Positions 36,421-45,917 of a stretch of 64,000 nucleotides of DNA are shown here, piece by piece. Source of the DNA: UBA4802 sp964509195. GTDB lineage: Bacteria; Spirochaetota; UBA4802; UB4802. Under the pieces are notes generated by a model. That model was not told where the DNA came from. It saw only the letters and a program-made list of their open reading frames with translations, and did no database searches. Within the stretch, counting starts at the first letter, position 1, and every line of letters begins with the position of its first letter. The position numbers and the translations under genes were made by a program. The stretch is taken from NCBI GenBank assembly GCA_964509195.1, contig CAZDWJ010000001.1:186001-250000 (forward strand), in the 5' to 3' direction.

Positions 36421-37838
36421 ACGGCATGATGTTTCATACTGTCATGGCATGTGGGCACATCATTTGCCACGGCAGTATATATTTCATGTGCCATTTTAAG
36501 GAGTGTATCCTGATTGTTCAATTCAGGGTTATCAAGCACACGTTCCAGCAACTCATTGAGTATTTTGCCAATGATTGGCCCAGGTTTCAAGTTCAAATGC
36601 TCCATCAGAATATGTCCATCTATGTCAAGGTCTCTGACAGTAAACGCATTGTCTTTCTCAATAACTTTCTGAATATGCCGTTTTAGCTTTTTTATTGGTT
36701 CAGGTAAACCATCACGCATACCATTGCCACATCTGTCAGCCAGCCGCAGGACAAAAAGGTCTTCAAGGTTGTCTAATCCCACCTTACGTATGAAACGGCG
36801 CACTGCCCCATCCGTCCAGTCTGGTGTGTAATGAAACATATGGTTTATAATAAGATTGCTGACATATTCAATTTCATCATTGGAAAATTTAAGTCTTCGC
36901 ATTATCTTTCGTGCAATTTTAGCACTTATCACTTCATGATTGTAAAATGTATAATCACCATCGCTACCTTCTCGGCGGGTTGGGATTTTCCCAATATCAT
37001 GCAGCAGGGCTGCAAGCCTCACCAGTGGTTTTTCCTTTGGTGCTGCATCACATGAATAGATGCTGTGATAATAAATATCGTACATGTGATATTTGTTCTG
37101 TTCCATTCCAAAACCCTGCGATAGCTCCGGCATACAAAGATCCAGCAATCCTGTAACGCGCAAATATTCAAAACCCTCTGATGGTTTATCCGCTTCAAGT
37201 ATTTTTTTTATCTCATCGCGCACTCGTTCAACTGATATCTTTTTTGCAGTTGCAAGTACCTGCGGAATTGCTTCCAATGTGTCTTTATGAATACTAAAAT
37301 GCAACTTACAAGCTAATCTGCATGCTCTGTAAGGGCGTAATCCATCCTCGCTGAACCGCTCTAAAGGATTGCCAATTGTACGAATAATTTTTCTTTCTAT
37401 ATCGCCCATGCCTCCCACATAATCAATAATCTTATTATTGGAAACATCATAGGCAAGTCCATTTATTGTAAAGTCGCGGCGCTCAACATCATCTTTAAGG
37501 GTTTTTGAAAACACAACAGTATCAGGATGCCTACCATCCGTGTATTTGCCGTCAGACCTGTAGGTTGTAATTTCATACTGTGCATGGTGCATTAGCACCG
37601 TTACGGTACCATGTTTGATCCCTGTTGGCACAACTTTTTTAAAAAGCTTCTTAACCTCTTCTGGATATGCATTGGTAGCAAAATCATAATCATACACGGG
37701 TATCCCCAGTATGAGGTCCCTCACGGAACCACCTATCATATAACATTCATACCCGTTGTTTTGTAATATTGTGCATATAGCTTTAATTTCTTTAGCTATC
37801 CGAGAAGGAATCTCTAATGTTACTTTATACGTCTTCAT
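36417..37838 (-). CDS. CCA-adding/poly(A) polymerase family nucleotidyltransferase with HD domain
   Basis: 473 residues. The nucleotidyltransferase head has GGSVRDLILG and DYDFATNA (catalytic aspartates), RRDFTINGLAYD and the RNA-binding FSEDGLRPYRACRLA. An HD phosphohydrolase-like domain (LLHDIGKIPTRR) follows, as in bacterial CCA tRNA nucleotidyltransferases. Polyadenylase activity cannot be excluded. The start at 37838 overlaps the stop of the cyclic-nucleotide/GH15 gene as ATGA, so the two are translationally coupled; a longer frame exists but lacks support. Confidence 0.9.
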   Translation of the reverse strand: MKTYKVTLEIPSRIAKEIKAICTILQNNGYECYMIGGSVRDLILGIPVYDYDFATNAYPEEVKKLFKKVVPTGIKHGTVTVLMHHAQYEITTYRSDGKYTDGRHPDTVVFSKTLKDDVERRDFTINGLAYDVSNNKIIDYVGGMGDIERKIIRTIGNPLERFSEDGLRPYRACRLACKLHFSIHKDTLEAIPQVLATAKKISVERVRDEIKKILEADKPSEGFEYLRVTGLLDLCMPELSQGFGMEQNKYHMYDIYYHSIYSCDAAPKEKPLVRLAALLHDIGKIPTRREGSDGDYTFYNHEVISAKIARKIMRRLKFSNDEIEYVSNLIINHMFHYTPDWTDGAVRRFIRKVGLDNLEDLFVLRLADRCGNGMRDGLPEPIKKLKRHIQKVIEKDNAFTVRDLDIDGHILMEHLNLKPGPIIGKILNELLERVLDNPELNNQDTLLKMAHEIYTAVANDVPTCHDSMKHHAV

Positions 37839-40063
37839 AAAATATGGTGTTTCACTCCAATATCCTGTAGTTGCCGCCATGTTTTAAGCAACAGTGCCAT
37901 GGCATATTCAGCGTGCGACCACATAAGTGGAATTGCAAATGTAAGATAGCGTACAGCTCCCGTTTCAATTCTTCTTTTTATCTGATCATAAGAATTTTTC
38001 ATGTGATTGAGTTCCTCAACAATTAAATCATAGGTGATTCCGTCAACCATAATATCAGGTGCAAATTCCTTATTAACATCGCTTCCTGGCAGCCATTCAA
38101 GTGTCATAAACTCATGAAATCTCTCAGGTGTGGTCAAATGTTCACACAAATAGCCATCTGTACTGTAACTATCTATAATATCCATAATTGTATCGCCTTT
38201 TTCAATATTACCTGTAAAATAATAATACTGAGCAAGCATTGCTGTATATTGTACCCACGGACCGTTGCCTGCGTGTACATGTGTATTGGGATCTTCAATA
38301 AAAGGCAGGTAACGCTGTAACATCCCCAGGTCAGGGTCCCACAGAGTATCCTCTACAAATTTCATTGTATTAATAAAAATCTCATCAGCCCTGTATGTAT
38401 CTGGTACTATCCCTGTACCAAAGAAAAACGGGCTCATTAATGTTATATCAGGCCTCAAATCGGCTTCTCCATCAGGTTTTAGCCGGCGTATAAGCCTATC
38501 TCCAATAGTAAAAACATTTTTAATAATAGTGCCAAAGCTATCTTTCAAAACAAATGCTTTTTCAAACTTAGCTTCACAGTTAAACTCTTTTGCTACTTGC
38601 TCAATTAAAAGCAGCATACAGTAATATGCATAGTTTACCCATATTGAGTATCCTTCTTCTATTGCTGATTCGTGAATTGATGTTGTTGAATAAAACAGAT
38701 GTATCTCATTACGGTAGTAGCGTTTTATTGCAAACATTGTGCCTTTATAGATAGCATCGATATACGCTTCACTATCGTGTGGGATATGCCCTCGATATTT
38801 TGCTGCAAGAAGATACCTGCATAAAATCGTAACCCCATGTGCTACATTGTCTTCCTGCTTATAAATACTTTTATCTGATTTATCAAGCCCATATCGCTGT
38901 CCCCAGTAGCCATCCTGTCGCTGGCAATTGTAAATAAATTTTGCAATACCTGCAAGCAGCCTGAAGGCAATATCTTTTGAGCGCAATCGACTCATTGCAA
39001 TACGGTACAGCATCCGTGTTGCACAGGCACTATCGCGCGGATACACGTAAGGGTAACGGGAACCGGGCAACGTGGCAAGCAGGGCACTTCCCTTTGGTGT
39101 TTCAAACGTACACTGTGCAATCACATCAATGTGTTTATTCACCGCGCGGTTTAATTCTATGAGTTTTTTGGATATAAATGCTTCGTTACTGTCAAATAGT
39201 TCATGCCCCGTAACCCGCTCTAAAGCCACAGCCTGAATAGTATTATACACATCTACATGGCGGGCTATAATTGAATCAAAATCCTTTTTATCAATCTTCA
39301 GCAATTCACAGTCATCATTAGCTATCACCGTTGCATTTCGTGGTTCTCCCAGTACTAGCGCCATCTCACCAAAAAAATTTCCTTCTGCAAGCAAGGATAT
39401 CAGTTCTTCATTTTTATTCATTTTCCTGTATACACTTACATCACCTTTCCTGATTAAAAACAGTGCATCCCCCACATCACCCTGTTTAAAAATTATCTCA
39501 CTTTTTTTAACATGCACTAGCCTCACCACATCCAGTATTTCGTTAAAAACTTCTTCACGTAGATGCGTAAAAATTGGTATGGAACGCAGGTTGTTACGCA
39601 TCTTTCTCTGTAAAAATGCATCGTTGAGTTTTTTATTAATTTCAGGTGATGAGTCGATTATTTTTCGCAATTCCTTTTCACCGATTGCAACCAGGATACA
39701 ATCGGTAAATGCTATCGCCGTGCTTTCGCGTGGTTCATTGCGGATTACGATGTCTTCACCAAAAAAGTCTTCTGTTCCTAATGCATATAGCTCTAATTTA
39801 GTGTAATCTGGTGTAAAAATAAATACTGAAACATCCCCCGAAAGTACAACGTATAGCCACTCATTATACCTTCCGTGACGTGCAATAATTTCGTCTTTGG
39901 TATATTGATGGATGTATATGTTATCAACTATCTCCTGAATAACCGCTTCAGGGACATCCTTAAAAAATTTTAACGACGTTACCACCTGAGCAGGTGATAC
40001 CTTCTGCATAAGAGGGAATTGCTTCATTGTCCCAATAAGTTCACTGATAGTAAATACCTTCAT
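37835..40063 (-). CDS. Cyclic-nucleotide-binding GH15-like (glucoamylase-fold) protein
   Basis: 742 residues. Two cyclic-nucleotide-binding domains come first (about 25-140 with FGEDIVIRNEPRESTAIA, and 145-270 with FGEMALVLGEPRNATVIA). Residues about 290-742 follow the GH15 alpha/alpha-toroid: YPYVYPRDSACATRML, QEDNVAHGV, ESAIEEGYSIWVNYAYY, GPWVQYTAMLAQYYYFTG and a final LMWSHAEYAMALL. GH15 enzymes release glucose from alpha-glucans or trehalose-like sugars. Here activity may be switched by cAMP or cGMP. There is no signal peptide, so it probably acts on internal glycogen. AAGG precedes the ATG at 40063. Confidence 0.85.
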   Translation of the reverse strand: MKVFTISELIGTMKQFPLMQKVSPAQVVTSLKFFKDVPEAVIQEIVDNIYIHQYTKDEIIARHGRYNEWLYVVLSGDVSVFIFTPDYTKLELYALGTEDFFGEDIVIRNEPRESTAIAFTDCILVAIGEKELRKIIDSSPEINKKLNDAFLQRKMRNNLRSIPIFTHLREEVFNEILDVVRLVHVKKSEIIFKQGDVGDALFLIRKGDVSVYRKMNKNEELISLLAEGNFFGEMALVLGEPRNATVIANDDCELLKIDKKDFDSIIARHVDVYNTIQAVALERVTGHELFDSNEAFISKKLIELNRAVNKHIDVIAQCTFETPKGSALLATLPGSRYPYVYPRDSACATRMLYRIAMSRLRSKDIAFRLLAGIAKFIYNCQRQDGYWGQRYGLDKSDKSIYKQEDNVAHGVTILCRYLLAAKYRGHIPHDSEAYIDAIYKGTMFAIKRYYRNEIHLFYSTTSIHESAIEEGYSIWVNYAYYCMLLLIEQVAKEFNCEAKFEKAFVLKDSFGTIIKNVFTIGDRLIRRLKPDGEADLRPDITLMSPFFFGTGIVPDTYRADEIFINTMKFVEDTLWDPDLGMLQRYLPFIEDPNTHVHAGNGPWVQYTAMLAQYYYFTGNIEKGDTIMDIIDSYSTDGYLCEHLTTPERFHEFMTLEWLPGSDVNKEFAPDIMVDGITYDLIVEELNHMKNSYDQIKRRIETGAVRYLTFAIPLMWSHAEYAMALLLKTWRQLQDIGVKHHIL

Positions 40064-40148
40064 ATAATTACCTTTCATTTATTAATGATAGTTTTCTTTA
40101 ATAATAGTGAATAGTGGCAACAATTGCAAGTATATTTGAAGGTTGGTA

Positions 40149-41807
40149 CTACTTAATATCTGATCCCGGATCGGGGCGGGCACTTACTTCTTTTGACTGT
40201 TTTGATTCATGATTGAACATAGTATCCGGTTTGTATGAATCATACGCTGTCACAGCAAAAAAATACAGTACATTATTTTTTAGCAGAGGGTATGTTAAAA
40301 AGCCTTTGGTGTCGGCAGTTCTATTTTCTTCAATTACATCATTTGTTATTGTTACTGTAATATATCCGTTAGTGTCCGATAGCTCATTGGAAATACGTTT
40401 GCCGTTAATAGTCTTAATCATACCATCATATTTCTTGCTTTTGACACCATAATAGATGGTATACCCTAAAATGTCAAATTCCACATTTTTTTTCCACCTG
40501 AGAGTAATTTCTTTATTGCTAACCGAATTAACTTCAACAAAAACAGGTGGTTGCGGCGCTGTATCAAGTGCATACTGTAATCCAATATTAGAGATTATCG
40601 GTGCGTATGCTCCATCAGGAGATGCAACTAAATGCGCACGCCACTGGTAGTATTTACCGCGCAAGAATTCATTGCCAATCTTATGAAGATAGATATTTTT
40701 CTGATTGTTTGTGATTCTGTACCATCGAGGTGTTTCATCGTCAGATTTAAAAAATTCATCACTGATTCTAAATTCCATCCATATATATGTGGATGGCGGT
40801 AACTGTTCATCCCATTTAAAAAGTGTTACCATTGTTCCATACTCAGGGAACTGATATACAGGACTTGTGATGATCCCTTCACGGTTTATTGTATCCCTCT
40901 GATTATAGGTTATTGCCTTGAATTGAGTTTTTGCTATTTCTGTCTCCTTTTCCAGATCCTGAATATACCTCTGGGCAATTCTGACTTTATCCAAATACCC
41001 ATAAAAATTTTTACCTGCAACTGCAACTGGAACATCATTGCACACAAATCTAGGTACAAGCACATCAACAAATGGCTCGCCACCTTCTGTACAGAATTCT
41101 GTTTCAACTACATCACCATTTATTATTGTTTCCAACCTTCCGGAAATCCTGTCAAAGCTGACTGTAATATGATACCAGGTATTAAGCTCTAGTGCTGGCG
41201 AACGGTGAAGGAACACATCAAGTGGCACATTATCTTTTTTGTAGAACATTTTATAAAATCGAATTGCTAATTTATTATTAACACAAAGGATTTCAAATCC
41301 CTGTTTGCCGGCAGAGTATCCAACCCGCGATAGTAACACTGCCTGAGGACTATATCTGGAAAGTTTAATCTTTGCCTCAATGGTAAATGACCCCAAATCA
41401 TCACAATTTGTCAGCCAGTTATTTTTTGCAGTTTGAATTTCAACACGGTGATCCCTGTGAAAAAAATGCGCATACCCCTGGCTTTCAACATCTTCTTGTG
41501 AGTATGTATACTGTGCATACCGCACTGCATAATGGCCAGTATCATCTTTCACCAAATAGGGAAAGTCTTTATCAAATGAAAGAAGCAGGTCAGTAACCAG
41601 TGGATTGACAGTTTCTTTATAATTTATTCTGGCGATAGTAAATGCGGATTGATTCTTTGGCAGTATAATTTTTTTAGCATTGAAAAGATCTACCCCCTCA
41701 GATGTAAAAATAATCTGGTAGGTGGTATCATACGTGAGTGCAATACACACCACCGAAAGAAACACAATGGCGGTACAATAAAAAAATTTTACCTTCACGT
41801 TTTTCAT
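40149..41807 (-). CDS. Exported LamG and fibronectin type III domain protein
   Basis: 552 residues. The signal peptide is about residues 1-26 (KVKFFYCTAIVFLSVVCIAL). A LamG/concanavalin-like domain (about 115-275) shows SFTIEAKIKLSRYSP, TWYHITVSFDRISGRLETIING and NFYGYLDKVRI. A Fn3 domain (about 430-545) begins APQPPVFVEVNSVSNKEITL. It is probably a surface or periplasmic carbohydrate- or protein-binding protein. Its start overlaps rpiB by 4 bases (ATGA), so it is translated from the asnS-rpiB message. Confidence 0.8.
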   Translation of the reverse strand: MKNVKVKFFYCTAIVFLSVVCIALTYDTTYQIIFTSEGVDLFNAKKIILPKNQSAFTIARINYKETVNPLVTDLLLSFDKDFPYLVKDDTGHYAVRYAQYTYSQEDVESQGYAHFFHRDHRVEIQTAKNNWLTNCDDLGSFTIEAKIKLSRYSPQAVLLSRVGYSAGKQGFEILCVNNKLAIRFYKMFYKKDNVPLDVFLHRSPALELNTWYHITVSFDRISGRLETIINGDVVETEFCTEGGEPFVDVLVPRFVCNDVPVAVAGKNFYGYLDKVRIAQRYIQDLEKETEIAKTQFKAITYNQRDTINREGIITSPVYQFPEYGTMVTLFKWDEQLPPSTYIWMEFRISDEFFKSDDETPRWYRITNNQKNIYLHKIGNEFLRGKYYQWRAHLVASPDGAYAPIISNIGLQYALDTAPQPPVFVEVNSVSNKEITLRWKKNVEFDILGYTIYYGVKSKKYDGMIKTINGKRISNELSDTNGYITVTITNDVIEENRTADTKGFLTYPLLKNNVLYFFAVTAYDSYKPDTMFNHESKQSKEVSARPDPGSDIK

Positions 41808-42241
41808 TGTAGTTTTTCAATTTCTGTGATCTTATCTAGTCTTCGCTGATGGCGCCCCCCTTCAAATGTTGCCTGCAAAAACGCATTTATGATATGAACC
41901 GCAAGATCTACACCCACCACCCGCGCACCTAACACAAGTACATTGGCATTGTTGTGCTTTCGTGCCATGCTAGCCATAAATTCATTTGTGCACAGTGCTG
42001 CGCGGATACCTTTATGTTTATTAGCAACAATTGAAGCCCCTATTCCTGTACCACAAATAGCTATCCCGTATGTAACATCACCTTTCTGCACATGTTGGGC
42101 AACCAGCTTTATATAATCAGGATAATCACATGATTCATTAGTATTGGTCCCTACATCAATAAACTCTACTTCTTTAAAACATTTAATTATATACTGTTTT
42201 AATTCAAATCCGGCATGGTCATTGCCTATGGCTACTTTCAC
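41804..42241 (-). CDS. rpiB: Ribose-5-phosphate isomerase B
   Basis: 145 residues. GNDHAGFELK (Asp8, His9), the catalytic Cys63 in ICGTGIGASIVANKHKGIRAAL and the C-terminal FEGGRHQRRLDKI are RpiB hallmarks. It interconverts ribose-5-phosphate and ribulose-5-phosphate; some relatives act on allose or galactose phosphates. It starts with GTG behind GGAG. It follows asnS by 35 bases and overlaps the LamG gene. Confidence 0.95.
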   Translation of the reverse strand: MKVAIGNDHAGFELKQYIIKCFKEVEFIDVGTNTNESCDYPDYIKLVAQHVQKGDVTYGIAICGTGIGASIVANKHKGIRAALCTNEFMASMARKHNNANVLVLGARVVGVDLAVHIINAFLQATFEGGRHQRRLDKITEIEKLQ

Positions 42242-42276
42242 ACACCATCTCCTAAATAAAAAAATATACTATATAT

Positions 42277-43662
42277 TCAAAATTTAGCATTCCCCGGTGT
42301 CCGAGGGAATGGTATTACATCACGTATATTCTGCATGCCGGTGATAAACTGAATTGCCCGCTCAAAGCCCAGTCCAAAACCCGCATGTGGTGCGGAACCA
42401 AATTTACGGATATCTAAATACCACCAGTAATCTTCAGGGTTTAAACCCATCTCCCGCATTCGAGCAAAAAGCACATCATACCGATCTTCTCGTTCACTGC
42501 CGCCAATTATCTCGCCAACTCCTGGTACCAACACATCCATTGCCCTTACAGTGTTATTATCGTCATTAAGCTTCATATAAAAAGCTTTTATTGCCTTGGG
42601 GTAATGTATAATTATTATCGGCTTTTTATAATAGTTTTCAGTAAGCCAGCGTTCATGTTCAGTCTGCAGGTCCATGCCCCAGTGTACTGGAAATTCAAAT
42701 TTCTGATGTGAGCCTTGTAATTTTTCAATAGCTTCAGTATAGGTAACTATCTCAAATGAACTTGAAACAATTAACTCAAGATTCTGAATAATGCCTGGTT
42801 TTATATGCTGGTCAAAAAATTTCATATCTTCCTGACATTTCTCAAGTACCCATTTGAAAATAAATTTCAAAAACTCCTCAGCTAGGGCACAATCATCCTC
42901 AAGCGTTGCAAATGCCATCTCAGGCTCAACCATCCAGAACTCTGACAGGTGGCGTGTGGTATTGGAATTTTCAGCTCTGAAGGTTGGTCCAAATGTATAG
43001 ATATCGCCCAGTGCCATTGCCAGCAATTCGCCTTCAAGCTGGCCACTGACGGTTAATGCAGCTCTTGCTTCAAAAAAGTCCTTTGAATAATCTACACTGC
43101 CTTCTGCCAGCGGAATATTCTTTAAATCCAGCGTGGTTACCTGAAACAACTCACCTGCACCTTCACAATCGCTGGTGGTAATTATAGGTGTGTGCACATA
43201 CAAAAATCCTTTTTGCTGGAAAAATGTGTGAATGGCATACGCCACCTGATTGCGCACCCGCATAACCGCACCCATGGTATTGGTTCGTGGACGAAGGTGT
43301 GCTATCTCGCGCAGAAATTCAAACGAATGACGTTTTTTCTGCAATGGATAGCTTTCAGGATCAGCATCACCAAACACTGTGATTGTGTCAGGTTTAAGTT
43401 CCCATTTTTGGCCTTTTGCTGGTGAAGGGACTAAACTACCGTGGATATACACACTTGCACCGGTATGTAGCTTTTGAGCTATATCAAAGGAGCTATCGCC
43501 TACACCCACCACTACCTGAAGATTGGAAAGGCAGGAGCCATCATTGATTTCTATAAAGATATTTTCTTTAGATTCACGTTTTGTGCGCACCCACCCTGCG
43601 ACAGTGCAGTCACTAAGCGGAACATCACTTTTTAAACACTCAACAATGCGAATTCGTTTCAT
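42277..43662 (-). CDS. asnS: Asparaginyl-tRNA synthetase
   Basis: 461 residues, class IIb. An N-terminal OB-fold anticodon domain (VAGWVRTKRESKENIFIEIN) is followed by motif 2 (TFRAENSNTTRHLSEFWMVEPE) shown in part and motif 3 (GFGLGFERAIQFITG). The ending NIRDVIPFPRTPG is typical of AsnRS rather than AspRS. It joins Asn to tRNA-Asn. Its ATG overlaps the stop of the antitoxin gene (ATGA), an unusual coupling of an essential gene to a toxin-antitoxin pair. Confidence 0.96.
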   Translation of the reverse strand: MKRIRIVECLKSDVPLSDCTVAGWVRTKRESKENIFIEINDGSCLSNLQVVVGVGDSSFDIAQKLHTGASVYIHGSLVPSPAKGQKWELKPDTITVFGDADPESYPLQKKRHSFEFLREIAHLRPRTNTMGAVMRVRNQVAYAIHTFFQQKGFLYVHTPIITTSDCEGAGELFQVTTLDLKNIPLAEGSVDYSKDFFEARAALTVSGQLEGELLAMALGDIYTFGPTFRAENSNTTRHLSEFWMVEPEMAFATLEDDCALAEEFLKFIFKWVLEKCQEDMKFFDQHIKPGIIQNLELIVSSSFEIVTYTEAIEKLQGSHQKFEFPVHWGMDLQTEHERWLTENYYKKPIIIIHYPKAIKAFYMKLNDDNNTVRAMDVLVPGVGEIIGGSEREDRYDVLFARMREMGLNPEDYWWYLDIRKFGSAPHAGFGLGFERAIQFITGMQNIRDVIPFPRTPGNAKF

Positions 43663-43886
43663 ACTTTCCTGCGGCGCCCTTCACGTATTGCATCAAGTAT
43701 TTCATCGAGAGGAATAGTAAAGTGAATATCATTAATCTCAAAGGGAGATTTTAAAGTATTTTCTATAACGGAAACTATTTTAAATTTTTTACCATCTTTA
43801 CGAGTTATTATAATATCTTCTTTTAAAGAAGCAACCAGTATTGCAGCAAATTTCCTCCTTGCTTCTGAATAATTGTAAATTTTCAT
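43659..43886 (-). CDS. Phd/YefM-like antitoxin
   Basis: 75 residues starting MKIYNYSEARRKFA, the Phd/YefM N-terminal DNA-binding pattern, then IITRKDGKKFKIVSVIE. The C-terminus IPLDEILDAIREGRRR is the likely toxin-binding helix. The ATG overlaps the upstream PIN gene's stop (ATGA), and its own stop overlaps the asnS start. It should neutralise the PIN protein and autoregulate. Confidence 0.78.
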   Translation of the reverse strand: MKIYNYSEARRKFAAILVASLKEDIIITRKDGKKFKIVSVIENTLKSPFEINDIHFTIPLDEILDAIREGRRRKV

Positions 43887-44278
43887 ACTATCTCCCAAAC
43901 AGATATTTTCATCGATTTAGCGACATTTTTTAACATATTATCCAGTGTTAATAATGGAAAATGCATTCTCTGAGCACATTCTAAATAATAGGCATCATAT
44001 GCATAAATATTAAATGTAAATGCTATATCAAATGCATTTTCAATATTTACCTGTACCAATCGTAAAGGAATTTGCTGAAAAGACTTAAAAATCGATTTCC
44101 CCATCTCATTATTTATTCTTTTACATTTTATAAGCGAAGTGATAGCATTACCTATTTCACAATGAATTGTTTCTGGAGAAATCAAATATGCCCTCTTTGT
44201 AATTTTAATTACATCTTTCCTTTTTGGTTCATTCAAAAGTGCTGCCAAAACAACACGAGCAACAACAACGTATTTCAT
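43883..44278 (-). CDS. PIN-domain (VapC-like) toxin with altered active site
   Basis: 131 residues, VapC length. Conserved acidic positions remain at Glu41 (HCEIGNAI), Asp95 (YAYDAYYLECA) and Asp113 (TLDNML). The first catalytic aspartate of the usual VVDASVVL start is valine here (MKYVVVARVVL, Val6) and the Ser two residues on is Arg8. RNase activity is therefore doubtful. The toxin precedes the antitoxin, the reverse of the usual VapBC order, with a 4-base overlap. ATG 44278 is chosen because it begins the PIN fold. Confidence 0.8.
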   Translation of the reverse strand: MKYVVVARVVLAALLNEPKRKDVIKITKRAYLISPETIHCEIGNAITSLIKCKRINNEMGKSIFKSFQQIPLRLVQVNIENAFDIAFTFNIYAYDAYYLECAQRMHFPLLTLDNMLKNVAKSMKISVWEIV

Positions 44279-44355
44279 ATGTACAATGCACAATAGATAA
44301 TTATAAGTGTCAATAATTTAGCTTAAATATACAGATATTTATTTTGAATACCAAT

Positions 44356-45585
44356 TCATTGTGTTTCCTTACGTTTCTTTAATGCAAGAGCTTCTTTGAT
44401 GCCCTTTTCACGTATAACTTTTATTTTTAAACCAAACTCCGTCATACGAAAGTACCGCTTTCCATATTTTGACAGCATTTTTTTGTCAATCTCAAAACCA
44501 AGCCCTGGCCGTGTAAATGGTTGCAGTATTGCATTGTTATCAGGAATTATCGGCTCAATTATACCGTCTCTGAACTCAGGCACCCATGATGGCTCCTCCA
44601 GTGGATATTCTAGCGGCAGCTTGTTTTTGTTATCAGCAAGAACCATATTCCAGTTAATGTAAAATCCTATTCCATTTGTCCAGGTATGCGGTGAAAACTC
44701 ACGTTTTTTCTCATAGCAGGTATCAATAACTTTTTTTACCTGCGCTATGCCTCCAGCAAAGGTTGCATCAGGTTGATAGATATGGAAACAATCCTTTTCA
44801 AACATTATCTTTATTTCATCCCAACCATAGTTGAGCTCAGCCCCCGAAATTTTAACCTTTTTTGCAAATCGCTTGAGCGCTGCATTTCCATCGTAATCAC
44901 GCGAATCAAGCGGTTCTTCAAGCCATACAATGTTGTTTGCCTCGCACGCTCGCACAAACTCCTTAGCACGCTTTAAATCCCAGTCCGGCACCCTGTCAAC
45001 GATTGAAACTGGCCATCCCTGGTTGGCGTCCACCCCTAATGTTACTTTATTACCAACACCCTTTGCTATAATTTCTATATGCCGTATATCATCCTTAAGC
45101 TCTTTATTTTTCACACGTAACTTAAATGTTTTAAATCCACGTTCTTTTAGCTTCAGTATTTCATCGATACGCTGATGCGGATCATGCATCTCACCGGTAG
45201 AACAGTATACTTCAATAGGGCGCGCTGTGCCACCCAGAAGTTCATATACTGGCTTTGCTTTGCTTTTACCAACTATGTCCCAGAAGGCTGGCTCAATCCA
45301 GAAATTCCTCCAACCCAAATAGCCTGCCTGCTTTAGTAGACTTTGAACTCTGTCAATGTCTGCAGGGTCAGTACCTAAAATATATCCTGCTAAGAGGTCT
45401 CCTAACCCTTCACGCTCTTTTCCCATTGCTGCACCAGCAGAATACCCTTCAATGCCATCGTCAGTTACCAGTTTAATGAGGGTAAAGCGGTTATGTGTCT
45501 GCGGATATCCCGGAATCCATGTAGGCCAGAATGTGTGGCGTAACGGTATTGAAACATGGTATAATTCTATACAGCGTATTCTCAT
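44356..45585 (-). CDS. Enolase-superfamily (mandelate racemase/muconate lactonizing type) enzyme
   Basis: 409 residues. An N-terminal capping domain is followed by a barrel with TFKLRVKN, the metal ligands in GVDANQGW (Asp), WLEEPLD (Glu) and SGAELNYG (Glu), then QPDATFAGGI and SPHTWTNGIG (His). The family abstracts a proton next to a carboxylate; many members dehydrate sugar acids, and the substrate here is unknown. The KxR in place of KxK at the second strand is worth noting. GGAGGT precedes the ATG. No sugar-acid transporter is adjacent. Confidence 0.87.
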   Translation of the reverse strand: MRIRCIELYHVSIPLRHTFWPTWIPGYPQTHNRFTLIKLVTDDGIEGYSAGAAMGKEREGLGDLLAGYILGTDPADIDRVQSLLKQAGYLGWRNFWIEPAFWDIVGKSKAKPVYELLGGTARPIEVYCSTGEMHDPHQRIDEILKLKERGFKTFKLRVKNKELKDDIRHIEIIAKGVGNKVTLGVDANQGWPVSIVDRVPDWDLKRAKEFVRACEANNIVWLEEPLDSRDYDGNAALKRFAKKVKISGAELNYGWDEIKIMFEKDCFHIYQPDATFAGGIAQVKKVIDTCYEKKREFSPHTWTNGIGFYINWNMVLADNKNKLPLEYPLEEPSWVPEFRDGIIEPIIPDNNAILQPFTRPGLGFEIDKKMLSKYGKRYFRMTEFGLKIKVIREKGIKEALALKKRKETQ

Positions 45586-45917
45586 AGCTAACCTCCGAAA
45601 TTATTATTCTCTTTATCAGATAACATCTATATATACAACGTCAACTATAATTCACTGTAATACATACATATCTTTTCTTTAGTAAGAATCACTTTTATAT
45701 TGACAACATTGCGAAGTTACCTGTATTTACACTATCGTTATTTCCTTGCTATGATGGCTCATTAACATTTCTATCATGGTAAAAACATTCATAACAGCAA
45801 GCAGAAACTACGATAATTACAGGGAATACGCATACTTCCCATACTAGCAGAATAAATACATACTGTGTTGAAAAAAGATGTCTTTTTTATTAATTTGTAG
45901 ATATTGTGGAGAATATG
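45586..45917. other. Divergent spacer with possible repeat copy D
   Basis: 332 bases between the divergent enolase-superfamily and deacetylase genes. Segment 45754-45838 has the order ATGGC.., GCAAGCAGAAACTAC, TTACAGGGAATACGC, echoing the dispersed repeat, but similarity is weak and may be chance. Confidence 0.3.

Noticed and set aside
45754..45838. Fourth copy of the dispersed repeat
   Set aside because: Only short matches in the right order; not strong enough to list as a copy.
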